From positions 124,001-188,000 of the forward strand of contig NZ_VCBA01000001.1 of NCBI RefSeq assembly GCF_007995245.1: a stretch of 64,000 nucleotides of DNA. The letters are read 5' to 3'. Of this stretch, positions 33,702 to 42,174 are shown piece after piece. How positions within the stretch are numbered: position 1 is the stretch's first letter; each line of letters begins with the position of its first letter. The DNA comes from Tateyamaria sp. syn59. GTDB lineage: Bacteria > Pseudomonadota > Alphaproteobacteria > Rhodobacterales > Rhodobacteraceae. A program made the translations under genes and the position numbers. Under the pieces are notes generated by a model. It was not told where the DNA came from. It did not search any database and saw only the letters and a program-made list of their open reading frames with translations.

Positions 33702-34006
33702 GGCCCGAACCTGTTTTCGAAGCGCCGTGGCACGCGCAGCTTTTTGCGCTGACCGTGCATCTGAACGAGGCGGGGCATTTTGCGTGGTCCGACTGGGCGG
33801 AGCGCTTCGGCGCAACGCTCAAACGGCACGGGCTGGAGAAAGAGCTGAACGGCGGCGACGACTATTTCATGGCGTGGCTCGCAACACTGGAAACCCTTCT
33901 GACGGAAACAGGCGCTGCCGAGGCGACGGCGCTTCGCGACATGCGCGCGGCGTGGGAGGCGGCCTATCTCCGCACGCCCCATGGCGCACCTGTCACGCTC
34001 GATTGA
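33698..34006 (+). CDS. nitrile hydratase accessory/activator protein
   Basis: This 102-residue protein starts at the ATG overlapping the beta-subunit stop; a TTG 24 bases earlier is less likely. Landmarks F-E-A-P-W-H-A-Q-L-F-A-L, F-A-W-S-D-W-A-E-R-F and Y-F-M-A-W-L-A-T-L-E match the small P14K-like activators that help load cobalt by subunit swapping. The family resembles the beta-subunit N-terminus. It completes an alpha-beta-activator operon. No amidase lies next to it. Confidence 0.88.
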   Translation: MRPEPVFEAPWHAQLFALTVHLNEAGHFAWSDWAERFGATLKRHGLEKELNGGDDYFMAWLATLETLLTETGAAEATALRDMRAAWEAAYLRTPHGAPVTLD

Positions 34007-34066
34007 GCTTTCACTTTGCCAGATAAACTCCGGGGGTGAGGCCGCAAGCCGAGGGGGCAGGCCCCC

Positions 34067-34465
34067 TTACAGCTCGTCGACATCATCCATGTCGGTCTGA
34101 CCGGAAAGCCTGCGGCGCACGTGGCTCCAGTTCAGGCCAATGCCCAGAACCAGAGACAATGCAAACAGCCCCAGCCATGTGTTAACGCTGTTGTTATCGA
34201 GCGCGAGTAGGCCCAGATCGGAAAGCACCCAGAGCCCGGCGCCGACCACTGCAAGCACCAGTGCCACCCCAAAGCCGCCGATGGAGCGGAGCGTGGCGCG
34301 CAGGTAGATGATGTAACAGATCAGCAGAAGTAGCCCGCACAACACGGCGATGGACAGGTTGGCCGACCCATACTGCAGGGCCCAGGACACGTAGTTGTAT
34401 TCGGTGGGATTGTATGTCGCGGCGAGGAGGCCGAAGGCAAAAAGCCAGCGTGCGAGAAAGCCCAT
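34067..34465 (-). CDS. four-helix membrane protein (YccF/DUF6524-like)
   Basis: The 132-residue product starts at 34465 because the preceding frame has no RBS or coding features, and the helix starts immediately (G-F-L-A-R-W-L-F-A-F-G-L-L-A-A). Four hydrophobic segments span about 5-18, 36-54, 64-82 and 96-112, ending in a basic turn and an acidic D-M-D-D-V-D-E-L tail. N-P-T-E-Y-N-Y near 19-25 and W-L-G-L-F near 96 look conserved in style. Function is unknown; the DUF6524 label is from memory and uncertain. It is divergent from purA. Confidence 0.6.
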   Translation of the reverse strand: MGFLARWLFAFGLLAATYNPTEYNYVSWALQYGSANLSIAVLCGLLLLICYIIYLRATLRSIGGFGVALVLAVVGAGLWVLSDLGLLALDNNSVNTWLGLFALSLVLGIGLNWSHVRRRLSGQTDMDDVDEL

Positions 34466-34528
34466 AGTGCGGTTCCTTGGTCGTAGTGATGCTTTGATGG
34501 ACCGGATGTGGCGCGTGCTGCAAGCTGC

Positions 34529-34568
34529 GGGAGCCTCCGGGGCGCGTATTTTTAGTAGGAAGAAGACG
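34529..34568 (+). repeat. dispersed GCCTCCGG...TATTTTTAGT element, copy c
   Basis: GGGAGCCTCCGGGGCGCG is followed by TATTTTTAGTAGGAAGAAG, 70 bases upstream of purA. It is in the same orientation as purA and matches the copies at 22585 (minus) and 52817 (plus). Confidence 0.6.
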
Positions 34569-34637
34569 AGATAGCGGTTTGCCTCTGGGCCGCGCATCGG
34601 TATACGGGCGCGGGTTTGCTTTCTGAAAGGGCATCAA

Positions 34638-35930
34638 ATGGCCAATGTGGTGGTTGTCGGCGCGCAATGGGGCGACGAGGGCAAGGGCAAGATTGTCGAT
34701 TGGCTGAGCGAGCGGGCGGATGTGATCGCGCGCTTTCAAGGCGGGCACAATGCCGGTCACACGCTGGTTATTGATGGCGAGGTCTACAAGCTCCATGCGC
34801 TGCCGTCTGGTGTTGTGCGCGGCGGCAAGCTGAGCGTCATCGGCAACGGTGTGGTGCTGGACCCCTGGCATCTTGTGTCCGAGATCGAGACGCTGCGCGG
34901 GCAGGGGGTCGAGATCACGCCCGCGACCCTGATGATTGCCGAGAACACGCCGCTGATCCTGCCCATTCATGGCGAGTTGGACCGTGCGCGGGAATCGCAG
35001 AATTCTGTGGCGAAGATTGGGACGACGGGTCGCGGCATTGGCCCGGCTTACGAAGACAAGGTGGGCCGCCGTGTGGTCCGTGTGGCGGATCTGGCCGACC
35101 AGACGACGCTGGAATTGCGGGTGGACCGTGCCTTGGTTCACCACGATGCGCTGCGGCGGGGACTGGGTTTGGACCCCGTGGACCGTGATGCGTTGATTGC
35201 CAAGCTGAAAGACGTGGCGCCCGCTATTCTCGAATATGCGGCCCCCGTTTGGAAAGTGATGAACGAAGCGCGCAAGGCGGGCAAGCGTATCCTGTTCGAA
35301 GGGGCGCAAGGCGCACTTCTGGACATTGATTTCGGGACATATCCCTTTGTCACCTCGTCCAACGTGATTGCGGGGCAGGCTGCGACCGGCGTCGGCATGG
35401 GCCCGGGCAGCATTGATTTCGTGCTGGGGATCGTAAAGGCCTATACCACCCGTGTGGGCGAAGGGCCGTTTCCGACCGAGTTGGAGGATGACGACGGGCA
35501 GCGCCTGGGTGAGCGGGGGCATGAGTTTGGCACCACCACGGGGCGCAAGCGGCGCTGCGGGTGGTTTGATGCCTGCCTTGTGCGCCAGACCTGTGCCACG
35601 AGCGGTGTGAACGGGATTTCGCTGACCAAGCTGGATGTACTGGACGGCTTCGAGACGCTGAAGATCTGTGTGGGCTACGAACTGGATGGCGAGACACTAG
35701 ATTACCTGCCCACCGCCGCCGACCAACAGGCGCGCTGCACGCCTGTCTACGAAGAGATGCCAGGCTGGTCGGAATCGACCGAGGGTGCGCGCAGTTGGGC
35801 CGACCTGCCCGCCAACGCCATCAAGTATGTGCGCCGGGTCGAGGAGTTGATCGACTGCCCGGTCGCCCTACTCTCAACCTCGCCCGAGCGCGAGGACACG
35901 ATCCTGGTCCGGGACCCGTTTGCCGACTAG
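34638..35930 (+). CDS. purA: adenylosuccinate synthetase
   Basis: The 430-residue enzyme joins IMP and aspartate with GTP in AMP synthesis. It begins [17 protein letters not shown] with the P-loop-like GDEGKGK near 12-18, then G-G-H-N-A-G-H-T near 37-44, [11 protein letters not shown] near 126-136, F-E-G-A-Q-G near 220 and the GTP-contacting T-K-L-D near 328. Length is standard. GAAAGGGC sits about 10 bases before the start. DUF2842 follows nine bases later. Confidence 0.97.
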   Translation: MANVVVVGAQWGDEGKGKIVDWLSERADVIARFQGGHNAGHTLVIDGEVYKLHALPSGVVRGGKLSVIGNGVVLDPWHLVSEIETLRGQGVEITPATLMIAENTPLILPIHGELDRARESQNSVAKIGTTGRGIGPAYEDKVGRRVVRVADLADQTTLELRVDRALVHHDALRRGLGLDPVDRDALIAKLKDVAPAILEYAAPVWKVMNEARKAGKRILFEGAQGALLDIDFGTYPFVTSSNVIAGQAATGVGMGPGSIDFVLGIVKAYTTRVGEGPFPTELEDDDGQRLGERGHEFGTTTGRKRRCGWFDACLVRQTCATSGVNGISLTKLDVLDGFETLKICVGYELDGETLDYLPTAADQQARCTPVYEEMPGWSESTEGARSWADLPANAIKYVRRVEELIDCPVALLSTSPEREDTILVRDPFAD

Positions 35931-35939
35931 GGAGGCCCC

Positions 35940-36155
35940 ATGGCGCTGCGCTACAAGACCCGAAAACGACTGTCGCTGCTGATCCTGATCGTGGGGCTGC
36001 CACTCTATATCATCGTAGCGGTCAACATTGTTGCTCTGTTCGAGCGGCCCTCTGTGCTGGTGGAGTTGCTTGTGTATGTCGGGCTTGGGGTGCTTTGGGC
36101 GTTCCCGTTGAAGGCGGTGTTCAAGGGGATCGGTCAGGCGGACCCTGACGCCTGA
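35940..36155 (+). CDS. DUF2842 family small membrane protein
   Basis: This 71-residue protein has a basic start (M-A-L-R-Y-K-T-R-K-R) and two hydrophobic helices (about 11-31 and 41-58). The pattern L-P-L-Y-I-I-V-A-V-N and L-W-A-F-P-L-K-A-V-F-K-G matches the alphaproteobacterial DUF2842 family as I know it. It begins nine bases after the purA stop, with AGGGAGG overlapping the intergenic gap as a ribosome-binding site. Function unknown. Confidence 0.8.
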   Translation: MALRYKTRKRLSLLILIVGLPLYIIVAVNIVALFERPSVLVELLVYVGLGVLWAFPLKAVFKGIGQADPDA

Positions 36156-36197
36156 ACATGTGCTATTGTGGTGGTGCCCCGGACAAAGGACACCTCC

Positions 36198-36578
36198 ATG
36201 CCCCGATTTTCCTCACCGATCCCGATCCTGCGTAGTTTTAACGAGGCGCAGGCGCGCGCGTTTTACCTAGATTTCCTCGGGTTCGAGGTGACGTTCGAGT
36301 TCCGTTTCGAACCAGGCACGCCGCTCTACATGGGTGTGCGCCTGGGTGCGTGCGAATTGCACCTGTCGGAGCATTTCGGGGATGCCAGTCCGGGTGCGTC
36401 TATTCGGATCGGCGTAGACGACGTACACGCTTATTGCGCGGCGCTGAATGCCAAAAAGTATCGGCATGCGCGCCCCGGAGTGCAGCGACAGCCCTGGCAT
36501 ATGGACGACATGACTATTGATGATCCCTTTGGCAACAAACTGATCTTTTGTGCGGACGTGCCGCAGGAAGCCGAATAG
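36198..36578 (+). CDS. glyoxalase-fold (bleomycin resistance-like) protein
   Basis: The 126-residue protein has a vicinal-oxygen-chelate fold: I-P-I-L-R-S-F near 7-13, A-R-A-F-Y-L-D-F-L-G-F near 18-28, C-E-L-H-L-S-E near 50 and I-D-D-P-F-G-N-K near 106-113. It is close to Ble-type bleomycin-binding proteins, which dimerise and sequester drug without catalysis. The ATG at 36198, seven bases after AAGGACA, is preferred over an upstream in-frame start at 36168. It is followed by a terminator. Resistance function cannot be claimed from sequence alone. Confidence 0.75.
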   Translation: MPRFSSPIPILRSFNEAQARAFYLDFLGFEVTFEFRFEPGTPLYMGVRLGACELHLSEHFGDASPGASIRIGVDDVHAYCAALNAKKYRHARPGVQRQPWHMDDMTIDDPFGNKLIFCADVPQEAE

Positions 36579-36581
36579 GAA

Positions 36582-36611
36582 AGGGCGGCCCGTTGGAACC
36601 GCCCTGATTTT
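36582..36611. terminator. terminator between the glyoxalase-fold gene and the acidic protein gene
   Basis: AGGGCGG (36582-36588) pairs with CCGCCCT (36599-36605) and is followed by GATTTT. It closes the plus-strand purA-DUF2842-glyoxalase region and may also stop minus-strand transcription from the opposing gene. Confidence 0.75.
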
Positions 36612-36627
36612 CGGTTCTATATTGGGA

Positions 36628-38793
36628 TCAGCCCGCTTCGCGTTGATCCGGGCGGTAGCCGATGTCGCCGGTGACGGCAAAGCGGCCGCCTTTGATCTTT
36701 TCGATCTTGCCCGCGCGCAAGAGCTGGCCGAAGGAGCGCAAGCCATCTTCGCGGCTGAAATCATCCTGCTCCACCTGACGCACCTTGGTCATCAGTTGCG
36801 GGCGCGAAAACTGGTCGCGGCCCTCGACGAAACTCAGGTAGCTTGCCGCCGCTTCAAGCAGGGCGGGTAGGTCGGTCGCGCCCATTTCCGCGGCGTAGTC
36901 TGCAAAGCTGCCTGCGTCCTCGGAGTTGGCCGCCTCTTGCACAGCGGCAACGCGGCGGGGGCTGACGGGGCCTTTGGGGGCTGCGTCGATGTCGACGCGC
37001 TGTTCGGCCACCAGCTTGAGCGGCGCCGGGCGGTCGGTGCCCGGGCGTGCGGCGCCGTCCCGGCGCGCGGCGGGGCGGCGCGGTTTGACGACGGATGCCA
37101 GGTCGGAGCGGAATGCGCCCTCTTCCTGTTCGTCCTTTTTCCCGATATCAGCGTCGGCCTTTTTCGCCATGACGGCGGCCTTGAGGTGTTGGAAGGCATT
37201 GCGGCGGCGCGAGCCTTCGGGCTCTTCCATCTGATTGTCGGCTTCGGCCATCAGTCGTTGCACGTCGTCATCCTTGACCGCTTCGGCATCCGCGTCGGCG
37301 GCGACCTGATCCGTCGTGTCTTCGAGCGTCTCATCCTCAACGGCTTCAACTGTGTCAGACACGGCGTCATCGGCTGCGGTGTCGCCTTGTTCGGCGCCGT
37401 CCACCTCTGGCAGTTCGGCCTCGACCTCGGCCAAGTCGGCGAGGAGTTCAGCCTCTTCCGCCTCGGACAGGGTGCTGCCCGCAGGTGCGTCGTCTTCTGT
37501 CACCTCTTCGAGTGCGCCGCTTGCAATGGCGGCGTCGATGTCGGCGCGCTTGACCTTGATGACACGGGCGCGGGGTTTGGCCGGGGCGACGTCCGCTGCG
37601 GCTTCCTCCGCCGCCTCATCAAAGATGTTGTCATCTTTGTCTTCGTCCGCAATGGGCTGTTCATCATCTGCGGCCATCAGGGCAGCGAGTGTGTCGAGAC
37701 CAAGACCTTCCTCATCGTCCTGCGCCCTTTCAATCATGGGCTCAGGCTGGGTTGGATCTTCGGCTTCCGCCTCAGTGTCTACCTCTGGCGCCGCTGCTGT
37801 GAGCGCGGCATCCGCGGCGGCCTCTATAGCGTCTTCGTTCGCGCTCTCGTTTTCGAAACGGGCAAGGATGTCTGCGATGGGATCGTCGTCTTCATCTGCT
37901 GCGGTGGGTGCAGCGTCCTGATCCTCTATTGCAATTTCCTGTGTCGGCTGCGGTTCTGCGTCGGCCTCATCTGCAGTGGCGGTGAAAGCATCGGCGTGTT
38001 CGTCTTCGAACATGTCGTCTTCTTCCGCCTCTTCTTGGCTTTGCGACACAACGGCGCGGATGCGCTGCAGCTTCGCGGCGATGCTGTCGGGCGCAGGAGG
38101 AGCGTTGGAGACAGGCGCGGCAACAGGTTCGGCGTCGACCGTTTCGTCCTCGAAGGAGGTTGTATCCGCCTGTGCGCTGGCAAAGAACTCTTCGGCTTCG
38201 GCTTCGGCTTCGGCTTCGGCTTCGGCTTCGGCTTCGGCTTCGGCTTCGGCTTCGGCTGCCTGTACTGGTTCAGCGTCCACTGCTTCGACTTCTACCGGCT
38301 CTGCGGCAACGGGTGCTGCGTCCAGCGGTGCGGCCTCTTGAGGCGCCTCGGCGACCTCCAAGCCCGCTGCTTTCTCTTCCTCAATGGTCGGCGCTGCCTG
38401 CTCCGTGGCGGCGGCTGCGTCGACTTCCGGGGATGCTGCCTGAGGTTCCGGTGCCGGATCTGCTGCGCGGGCAACTGCGGGCGCTGCGATTGCTGCGGCG
38501 AGGGCGGCGGGAGATGCCACGCTGGCCTCTGGCGTTTGCGCTTCTGCGCTCAGGAAAATGCGACCTTCCTGTTGCCGTGCTTCGACGCGGCGCGAGATCT
38601 CGCGTTCCGCGATACGGGCCAACATCTCGGCATCGGGTTGGGGCGGTTCGGCGCCGAAATACCTGTCGTCGGCGGCAAGGTCGCGGAAATACTCCGCAAT
38701 CGCCTTCATCGTGCCAAAGCTGTCGTCGAATCCTTCCAACGTGCACGAGAACGTGCCGTAGGAGACTGTCAAAATCTTATTATTATTCATCAT
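36628..38793 (-). CDS. large acidic low-complexity protein with conserved ends
   Basis: The 721-residue product has an ordered N-terminus of about 60 residues (I-L-T-V-S-Y-G-T-F-S-C-T-L-E-G-F-D-D and M-K-A-I-A-E-Y-F-R-D-L-A). An ordered C-terminus of about 120 residues ends in a winged-helix-like segment (S-R-P-Q-L-M-T-K-V-R-Q-V, then L-R-A-G-K-I-E-K-I-K-G-G-R-F). Between them lies a roughly 500-residue Ala/Glu/Asp-rich disordered linker. It includes eleven exact A-E dipeptides encoded by eleven TTCGGC units (38191-38256, plus strand). Similar roseobacter proteins are sometimes labelled CheA, but no His-kinase motifs are present. Function unknown; a nucleoid or cell-cycle scaffold is speculation. 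RBS-like AGGACGAG precedes the start. Confidence 0.8.
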   Translation of the reverse strand: MMNNNKILTVSYGTFSCTLEGFDDSFGTMKAIAEYFRDLAADDRYFGAEPPQPDAEMLARIAEREISRRVEARQQEGRIFLSAEAQTPEASVASPAALAAAIAAPAVARAADPAPEPQAASPEVDAAAATEQAAPTIEEEKAAGLEVAEAPQEAAPLDAAPVAAEPVEVEAVDAEPVQAAEAEAEAEAEAEAEAEAEAEAEEFFASAQADTTSFEDETVDAEPVAAPVSNAPPAPDSIAAKLQRIRAVVSQSQEEAEEDDMFEDEHADAFTATADEADAEPQPTQEIAIEDQDAAPTAADEDDDPIADILARFENESANEDAIEAAADAALTAAAPEVDTEAEAEDPTQPEPMIERAQDDEEGLGLDTLAALMAADDEQPIADEDKDDNIFDEAAEEAAADVAPAKPRARVIKVKRADIDAAIASGALEEVTEDDAPAGSTLSEAEEAELLADLAEVEAELPEVDGAEQGDTAADDAVSDTVEAVEDETLEDTTDQVAADADAEAVKDDDVQRLMAEADNQMEEPEGSRRRNAFQHLKAAVMAKKADADIGKKDEQEEGAFRSDLASVVKPRRPAARRDGAARPGTDRPAPLKLVAEQRVDIDAAPKGPVSPRRVAAVQEAANSEDAGSFADYAAEMGATDLPALLEAAASYLSFVEGRDQFSRPQLMTKVRQVEQDDFSREDGLRSFGQLLRAGKIEKIKGGRFAVTGDIGYRPDQREAG
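38191..38256 (+). repeat. hexanucleotide microsatellite (TTCGGC)11 coding for (EA)11
   Basis: Eleven perfect TTCGGC units occur within the acidic-protein gene, read on its minus strand as GCC-GAA. A six-base unit keeps the frame, so slippage changes linker length rather than switching the gene off. Confidence 0.95.
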
Positions 38794-38930
38794 CGGATGC
38801 TCGTCCTCTGCTGATATGCAAAGATCTGACTAGGGGTTATGCCGGGCGAAACCGGCCCGAATCTGTGCCATGAACGGTATCATTTCAGGGCGACATTGTG
38901 ATCTATTTCCGAAAGTTGCATTAATTTGCC

Positions 38931-39650
38931 ATGATTCCACCCCTCATTCAAAGTGATGATCCCGTGGCCCTGTTCGGCGGCGGAGAGGCCAGCATGGCCG
39001 ATGTTGAAGCCGTGCAGGCCCTAGCCCGCCACTTTGTCGCCGCCGACGGCGGTGCCGCCCTGACCGTGCAGGCTGGGGTCGCGCTGGATGCTGTGATCGG
39101 GGATTTCGATTCCGTGTCGGCGGACGTTCTGGCGCACATACCGCTAGAGCGGCAGCACCATATCGCGGAGCAGGACAGCACGGATTTCGACAAGGCGTTG
39201 CGTCATATCTCTGCCCCGATTGTGCTGGCCGTAGGGTTTCTGGGCGGGCGTGTGGATCATCAGCTCGGCTGTCTGAGCGTGCTGGCCCGGTATCCGGAGC
39301 GTGCGTGTATTCTGCTTGGGCAGGACGAGATCGTGATGCTGTGCCCGCCGCGACTGGACCTGCCGACCCTGCCGGGTGACGTTGTGTCGCTGGTGCCGCT
39401 GGCGCCGGTTCAGGGCACGTCCATCGGGCTGCGCTGGCCAATTGACGGGCTGCAGTTTGATCCGATTGAACGGATCGGCACATCCAATGAGGCGGAGGGT
39501 CCGGTGTCGCTGACCATGAAGCAGCCAACCATGATCCTGATCGCGCCGCGCCGTTGTCTGAAGCCTGTTACGCAGGCGCTGGTGCAGGCGCTGCCAGACG
39601 CGCGATGGCCCGCTCGCGCAGCACGATGTATAACCCCGCCGCAATCGTGA
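38931..39650 (+). CDS. thiN: thiamine pyrophosphokinase
   Basis: The 239-residue enzyme transfers pyrophosphate from ATP to thiamine, giving the active cofactor directly. Motifs include A-A-D-G-G-A near 37-42, the metal-binding V-I-G-D-F-D-S-V near 60-67, D-S-T-D-F-D-K-A-L near 84-92 and G-G-R-V-D-H-Q-L near 107-114, all hallmarks of the family. The C-terminal S-x-E half (G-T-S-N-E-A) binds the thiazolium region. The start lacks a clear Shine-Dalgarno site. The last 83 bases overlap the convergent EamA permease gene. Confidence 0.88.
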   Translation: MIPPLIQSDDPVALFGGGEASMADVEAVQALARHFVAADGGAALTVQAGVALDAVIGDFDSVSADVLAHIPLERQHHIAEQDSTDFDKALRHISAPIVLAVGFLGGRVDHQLGCLSVLARYPERACILLGQDEIVMLCPPRLDLPTLPGDVVSLVPLAPVQGTSIGLRWPIDGLQFDPIERIGTSNEAEGPVSLTMKQPTMILIAPRRCLKPVTQALVQALPDARWPARAARCITPPQS

Positions 39651-40485
39651 TGCAGATGCCGACCGCGGCAAGCCCGTTCGGTAGGTCGCGGAACACGATG
39701 AAGCCGATGATCGTGGCAAAGGGGATTTCCAGATATTGCATCGGCGCCAGTGTGGCCGAGGGCGCGTAGCGCAGCGACCATGTCATCAGCAGATGCGCGA
39801 GAGTGCCCAGCAAGCCGATCGCCAGCAGCAGCGTCCATTCCATGCTGTCGGGCCGGATCAGTTCGATGCCAGGGATGTCGCGGCCCTGCAGGAGAAACAC
39901 GAGCGGTCCCATGATCACGACTGCCATCATACCGCTGACGGCCTGCAGGCCGATCGGGTCCGTTTCCTTTGCAATCTGGCGCGTGACGAGCATGAAAACC
40001 GAAAAGTTGATGGCCACAAATACGGGCAGCAGCGCGGGCCAGCCCACCTCGACAAAGCTGGGCTGTACGACCAGCAATGTGCCAATGAACCCGACGATGC
40101 AGGCCATCAAGCGGCGGCTGCCGACCTCTTCCCCCAGGACGTATTTGCCCAGCAGCAGCATGATGAAGGGCATGACAAAGGCGATGGCGACGGCGTCCGC
40201 GAGTGGTAGATATTGCAGGGCGGTGAACATGGCGCCGATGCCGAGGATGTGCAGGACCGTCCGAAACAGTGTCAGTCGAAAGACGCGCCCGCGCATCCGC
40301 CACAGCCGGCGTCCGGCCCAGACGATGGGGACGAGGATGATGACCTGCACGGCAAAGCGGATCAGGACGAGCTGGCTGAGCGGAACCGATTGGCCCAACA
40401 CCTTGGCCACCGCGTCCCCGACCGGAGCCACGATGCAAAAGCCCAGCATCAGAAGGATGCCGAGAAGAGGGCGGTCCTGAGCCAT
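39568..40485 (-). CDS. EamA-family (DMT) membrane transporter
   Basis: This 305-residue permease has ten hydrophobic segments arranged as two EamA repeats, beginning P-L-L-G-I-L-L-M-L-G-F near 5. The mid-protein boundary lies near residue 145. G-T-L-A-H-L-L-M-T-W-S-L near 230 and Q-Y-L-E-I-P-F near 254 are typical of the drug/metabolite transporter superfamily. The substrate is unknown. Its 3' end overlaps the convergent thiN gene by 83 bases, and its C-terminus ends in an (A-P)n run (A-A-P-A-P-A-P-A) coded by that overlap. Confidence 0.85.
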   Translation of the reverse strand: MAQDRPLLGILLMLGFCIVAPVGDAVAKVLGQSVPLSQLVLIRFAVQVIILVPIVWAGRRLWRMRGRVFRLTLFRTVLHILGIGAMFTALQYLPLADAVAIAFVMPFIMLLLGKYVLGEEVGSRRLMACIVGFIGTLLVVQPSFVEVGWPALLPVFVAINFSVFMLVTRQIAKETDPIGLQAVSGMMAVVIMGPLVFLLQGRDIPGIELIRPDSMEWTLLLAIGLLGTLAHLLMTWSLRYAPSATLAPMQYLEIPFATIIGFIVFRDLPNGLAAVGICITIAAGLYIVLRERAIARLAAPAPAPA

Positions 40486-40800
40486 GGCGCTACGCTAACC
40501 GCTGGTGAACGGAGTGCAACAATTGGTTTGGGGCGTTGTTGACGCGGTTCGGCGTCAGCGGTTTGGAGTTCTGGCCGGGGGTGCTCTCTTGGCTGTGCCA
40601 ATTCGCCCACCCGCCGACCCTTGGATGCGTCAGCTTCGGCTTCAGCAAGACAAATTGGCCGCGGCTGCGCAGGCAGACGCGGCCAGTGGTAAAAGCTGCC
40701 AGCCACCCCGTGGAGCATGTATGCGCGGAAGTCTCCTGGCTGCGCAGACAAACGTCGCCGATGGCTCGCGCGGCTTTCGCTTTTCACGCGGAGAAAGGCT
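40486..40800. other. 315-bp intergenic region with a diverged internal direct repeat
   Basis: No gene is supported here; the open frames on both strands lack ribosome-binding sites and domains. Two related segments, beginning GGCTGCGCAGGCAGACG near 40661 and GGCTGCGCAGACAAACG near 40739, are diverged direct repeats. The sdaA gene on the right ends without a recognisable T-run terminator; the EamA promoter should lie near 40486-40560. Confidence 0.5.
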
Positions 40801-42174
40801 TCAGCAGTTGGGCACGTTGACCGCGAGGCCGCCGAGCGACGTCTCCTTGTACTTCTCGCTCATGTCCGCCCCGGTCTGTCGCATAGTTTCTATGCAGGCA
40901 TCGAGGGGCACGAGGTGGGTGCCGTCGCCGCGCAGGGCGAGGCTGGCGGCACTCACCGCCTTGATCGCGCCCAGGCCGTTGCGTTCGATGCAGGGCACTT
41001 GCACCAGCCCTTTGACCGGATCGCAGGTCATGCCGAGGTGGTGCTCGAGCGCGATTTCGGCGGCGTTCTCGATTTGCTGCGCCGTGCCGCCCATTACGGC
41101 GCAGAGCCCGGCGGCGGCCATGGCGGCGGCACTCCCGACTTCGGCCTGGCATCCTGCTTCAGCGCCCGAGATCGAGGCGTTGTATTTGACCAGCCCGCCG
41201 ATGGCGGCGGCGGTGAGCAGGAAGTCCTCCACATGCGCTTCGGACGCGCCGGGGACGTGGTCGAGATAGTAGCGCAGGGTGGCGGGCAGCACGCCGGCGG
41301 CTCCGTTTGTGGGCGCCGTCACCACCTGGCCGCCTGCGGCGTTTTCCTCGTTCACGGCCATGGCATAGACGCTCATCCAGTCGTTGATCGTGTGGGGCGC
41401 GGTCAGGTTCATGCCGCGCTCAGCCATCAGCTTGTCGTGGATCCCCTTGGCGCGGCGTTTGACCTGCAGACCGCCGGGTAGCGTGCCTTCTGTGCTCAGT
41501 CCCCGGTCGATACAGTCGCGCATCACCTGCCAGAGCCGCTTTGTCCCGGACCGCAGATGCGGATCGCCGTTGCGCGACACCTCGTTGGCGCGTTTCATCT
41601 GGGCGATGGATTTGCCCGACGCTTCGGCCATGTCCAGCATCTCGGCGGCGGACTTGAATGGGTAGGGGACTGGCGCACCTTCGTCCGTGGCTTTGCCCGC
41701 GGCCAGCTCTTCCTCGGTCATCACAAAGCCGCCGCCTATGGAATAGAAGACCTGGCGCAGGGTCACGTCACCTTGTGCGTCGGTCGCCATCAGGATCATA
41801 CCATTGGCGTGGCCGGGCAGGGGCGTGTCGTAGTCGAAGATCAGGTCAGTATTGGGATCAAAGGTGAGGGGTGGCAGGTTGTCGGGATGGAGCGTGTGCG
41901 TCTTAGCAAGTGCGGCTAGCGTCGCTTCGGCCTTGTCGTGATCGTAAGTGTCCGGCACGAACCCGGCGAGGCCGAGGATCGTTGCCCGGTCCGTGGCGTG
42001 GCCCACGCCCGTAAACGCAAGCGAGCCGTGGAGTGACGCCCGAACGCCTGCGAATTGAAAGGGCGAGGCACGCATCATGTCCAGAAAGCGTGCAGCAGCC
42101 ACCATGGGCCCCATCGTGTGGGAGGAAGAGGGGCCGATGCCGACCTTGAACATTTCGAAGACGGACAGGAACAT
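40801..42174 (-). CDS. sdaA: L-serine ammonia-lyase (iron-sulfur type)
   Basis: The 457-residue single-chain enzyme deaminates serine to pyruvate and ammonia using a [4Fe-4S] cluster. N-terminal [22 protein letters not shown] is diagnostic when read as S-S-S-H-T near 17-21. Cluster cysteines are in G-A-E-A-G-C-Q-A-E near 340, C-D-P-V-K-G near 382 and V-P-C-I-E-R-N near 393. It overlaps the GST gene upstream by one base (TGATG), so the two are cotranscribed. Confidence 0.95.
   Translation of the reverse strand: MFLSVFEMFKVGIGPSSSHTMGPMVAAARFLDMMRASPFQFAGVRASLHGSLAFTGVGHATDRATILGLAGFVPDTYDHDKAEATLAALAKTHTLHPDNLPPLTFDPNTDLIFDYDTPLPGHANGMILMATDAQGDVTLRQVFYSIGGGFVMTEEELAAGKATDEGAPVPYPFKSAAEMLDMAEASGKSIAQMKRANEVSRNGDPHLRSGTKRLWQVMRDCIDRGLSTEGTLPGGLQVKRRAKGIHDKLMAERGMNLTAPHTINDWMSVYAMAVNEENAAGGQVVTAPTNGAAGVLPATLRYYLDHVPGASEAHVEDFLLTAAAIGGLVKYNASISGAEAGCQAEVGSAAAMAAAGLCAVMGGTAQQIENAAEIALEHHLGMTCDPVKGLVQVPCIERNGLGAIKAVSAASLALRGDGTHLVPLDACIETMRQTGADMSEKYKETSLGGLAVNVPNC

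Noticed and set aside
34053-34066. GGGGGC-AG-GCCCCC hairpin after the nitrile hydratase activator
   Set aside because: The stem is short, the loop is two bases and only two T residues follow, so a terminator call is weak.
38191-38256. CRISPR-like repeat array
   Set aside because: Units are six bases with no spacers and lie inside a coding frame; this is a microsatellite.
36628-38793. Chemotaxis kinase CheA identity for the acidic protein
   Set aside because: No HPt histidine, dimerisation or HATPase motifs are present; only a name used on similar proteins points there.
36937-38814. Plus-strand frame of 625 codons opposite the acidic protein
   Set aside because: It mirrors low-complexity acidic DNA and reads as Phe/Gly/Arg-rich without any fold.
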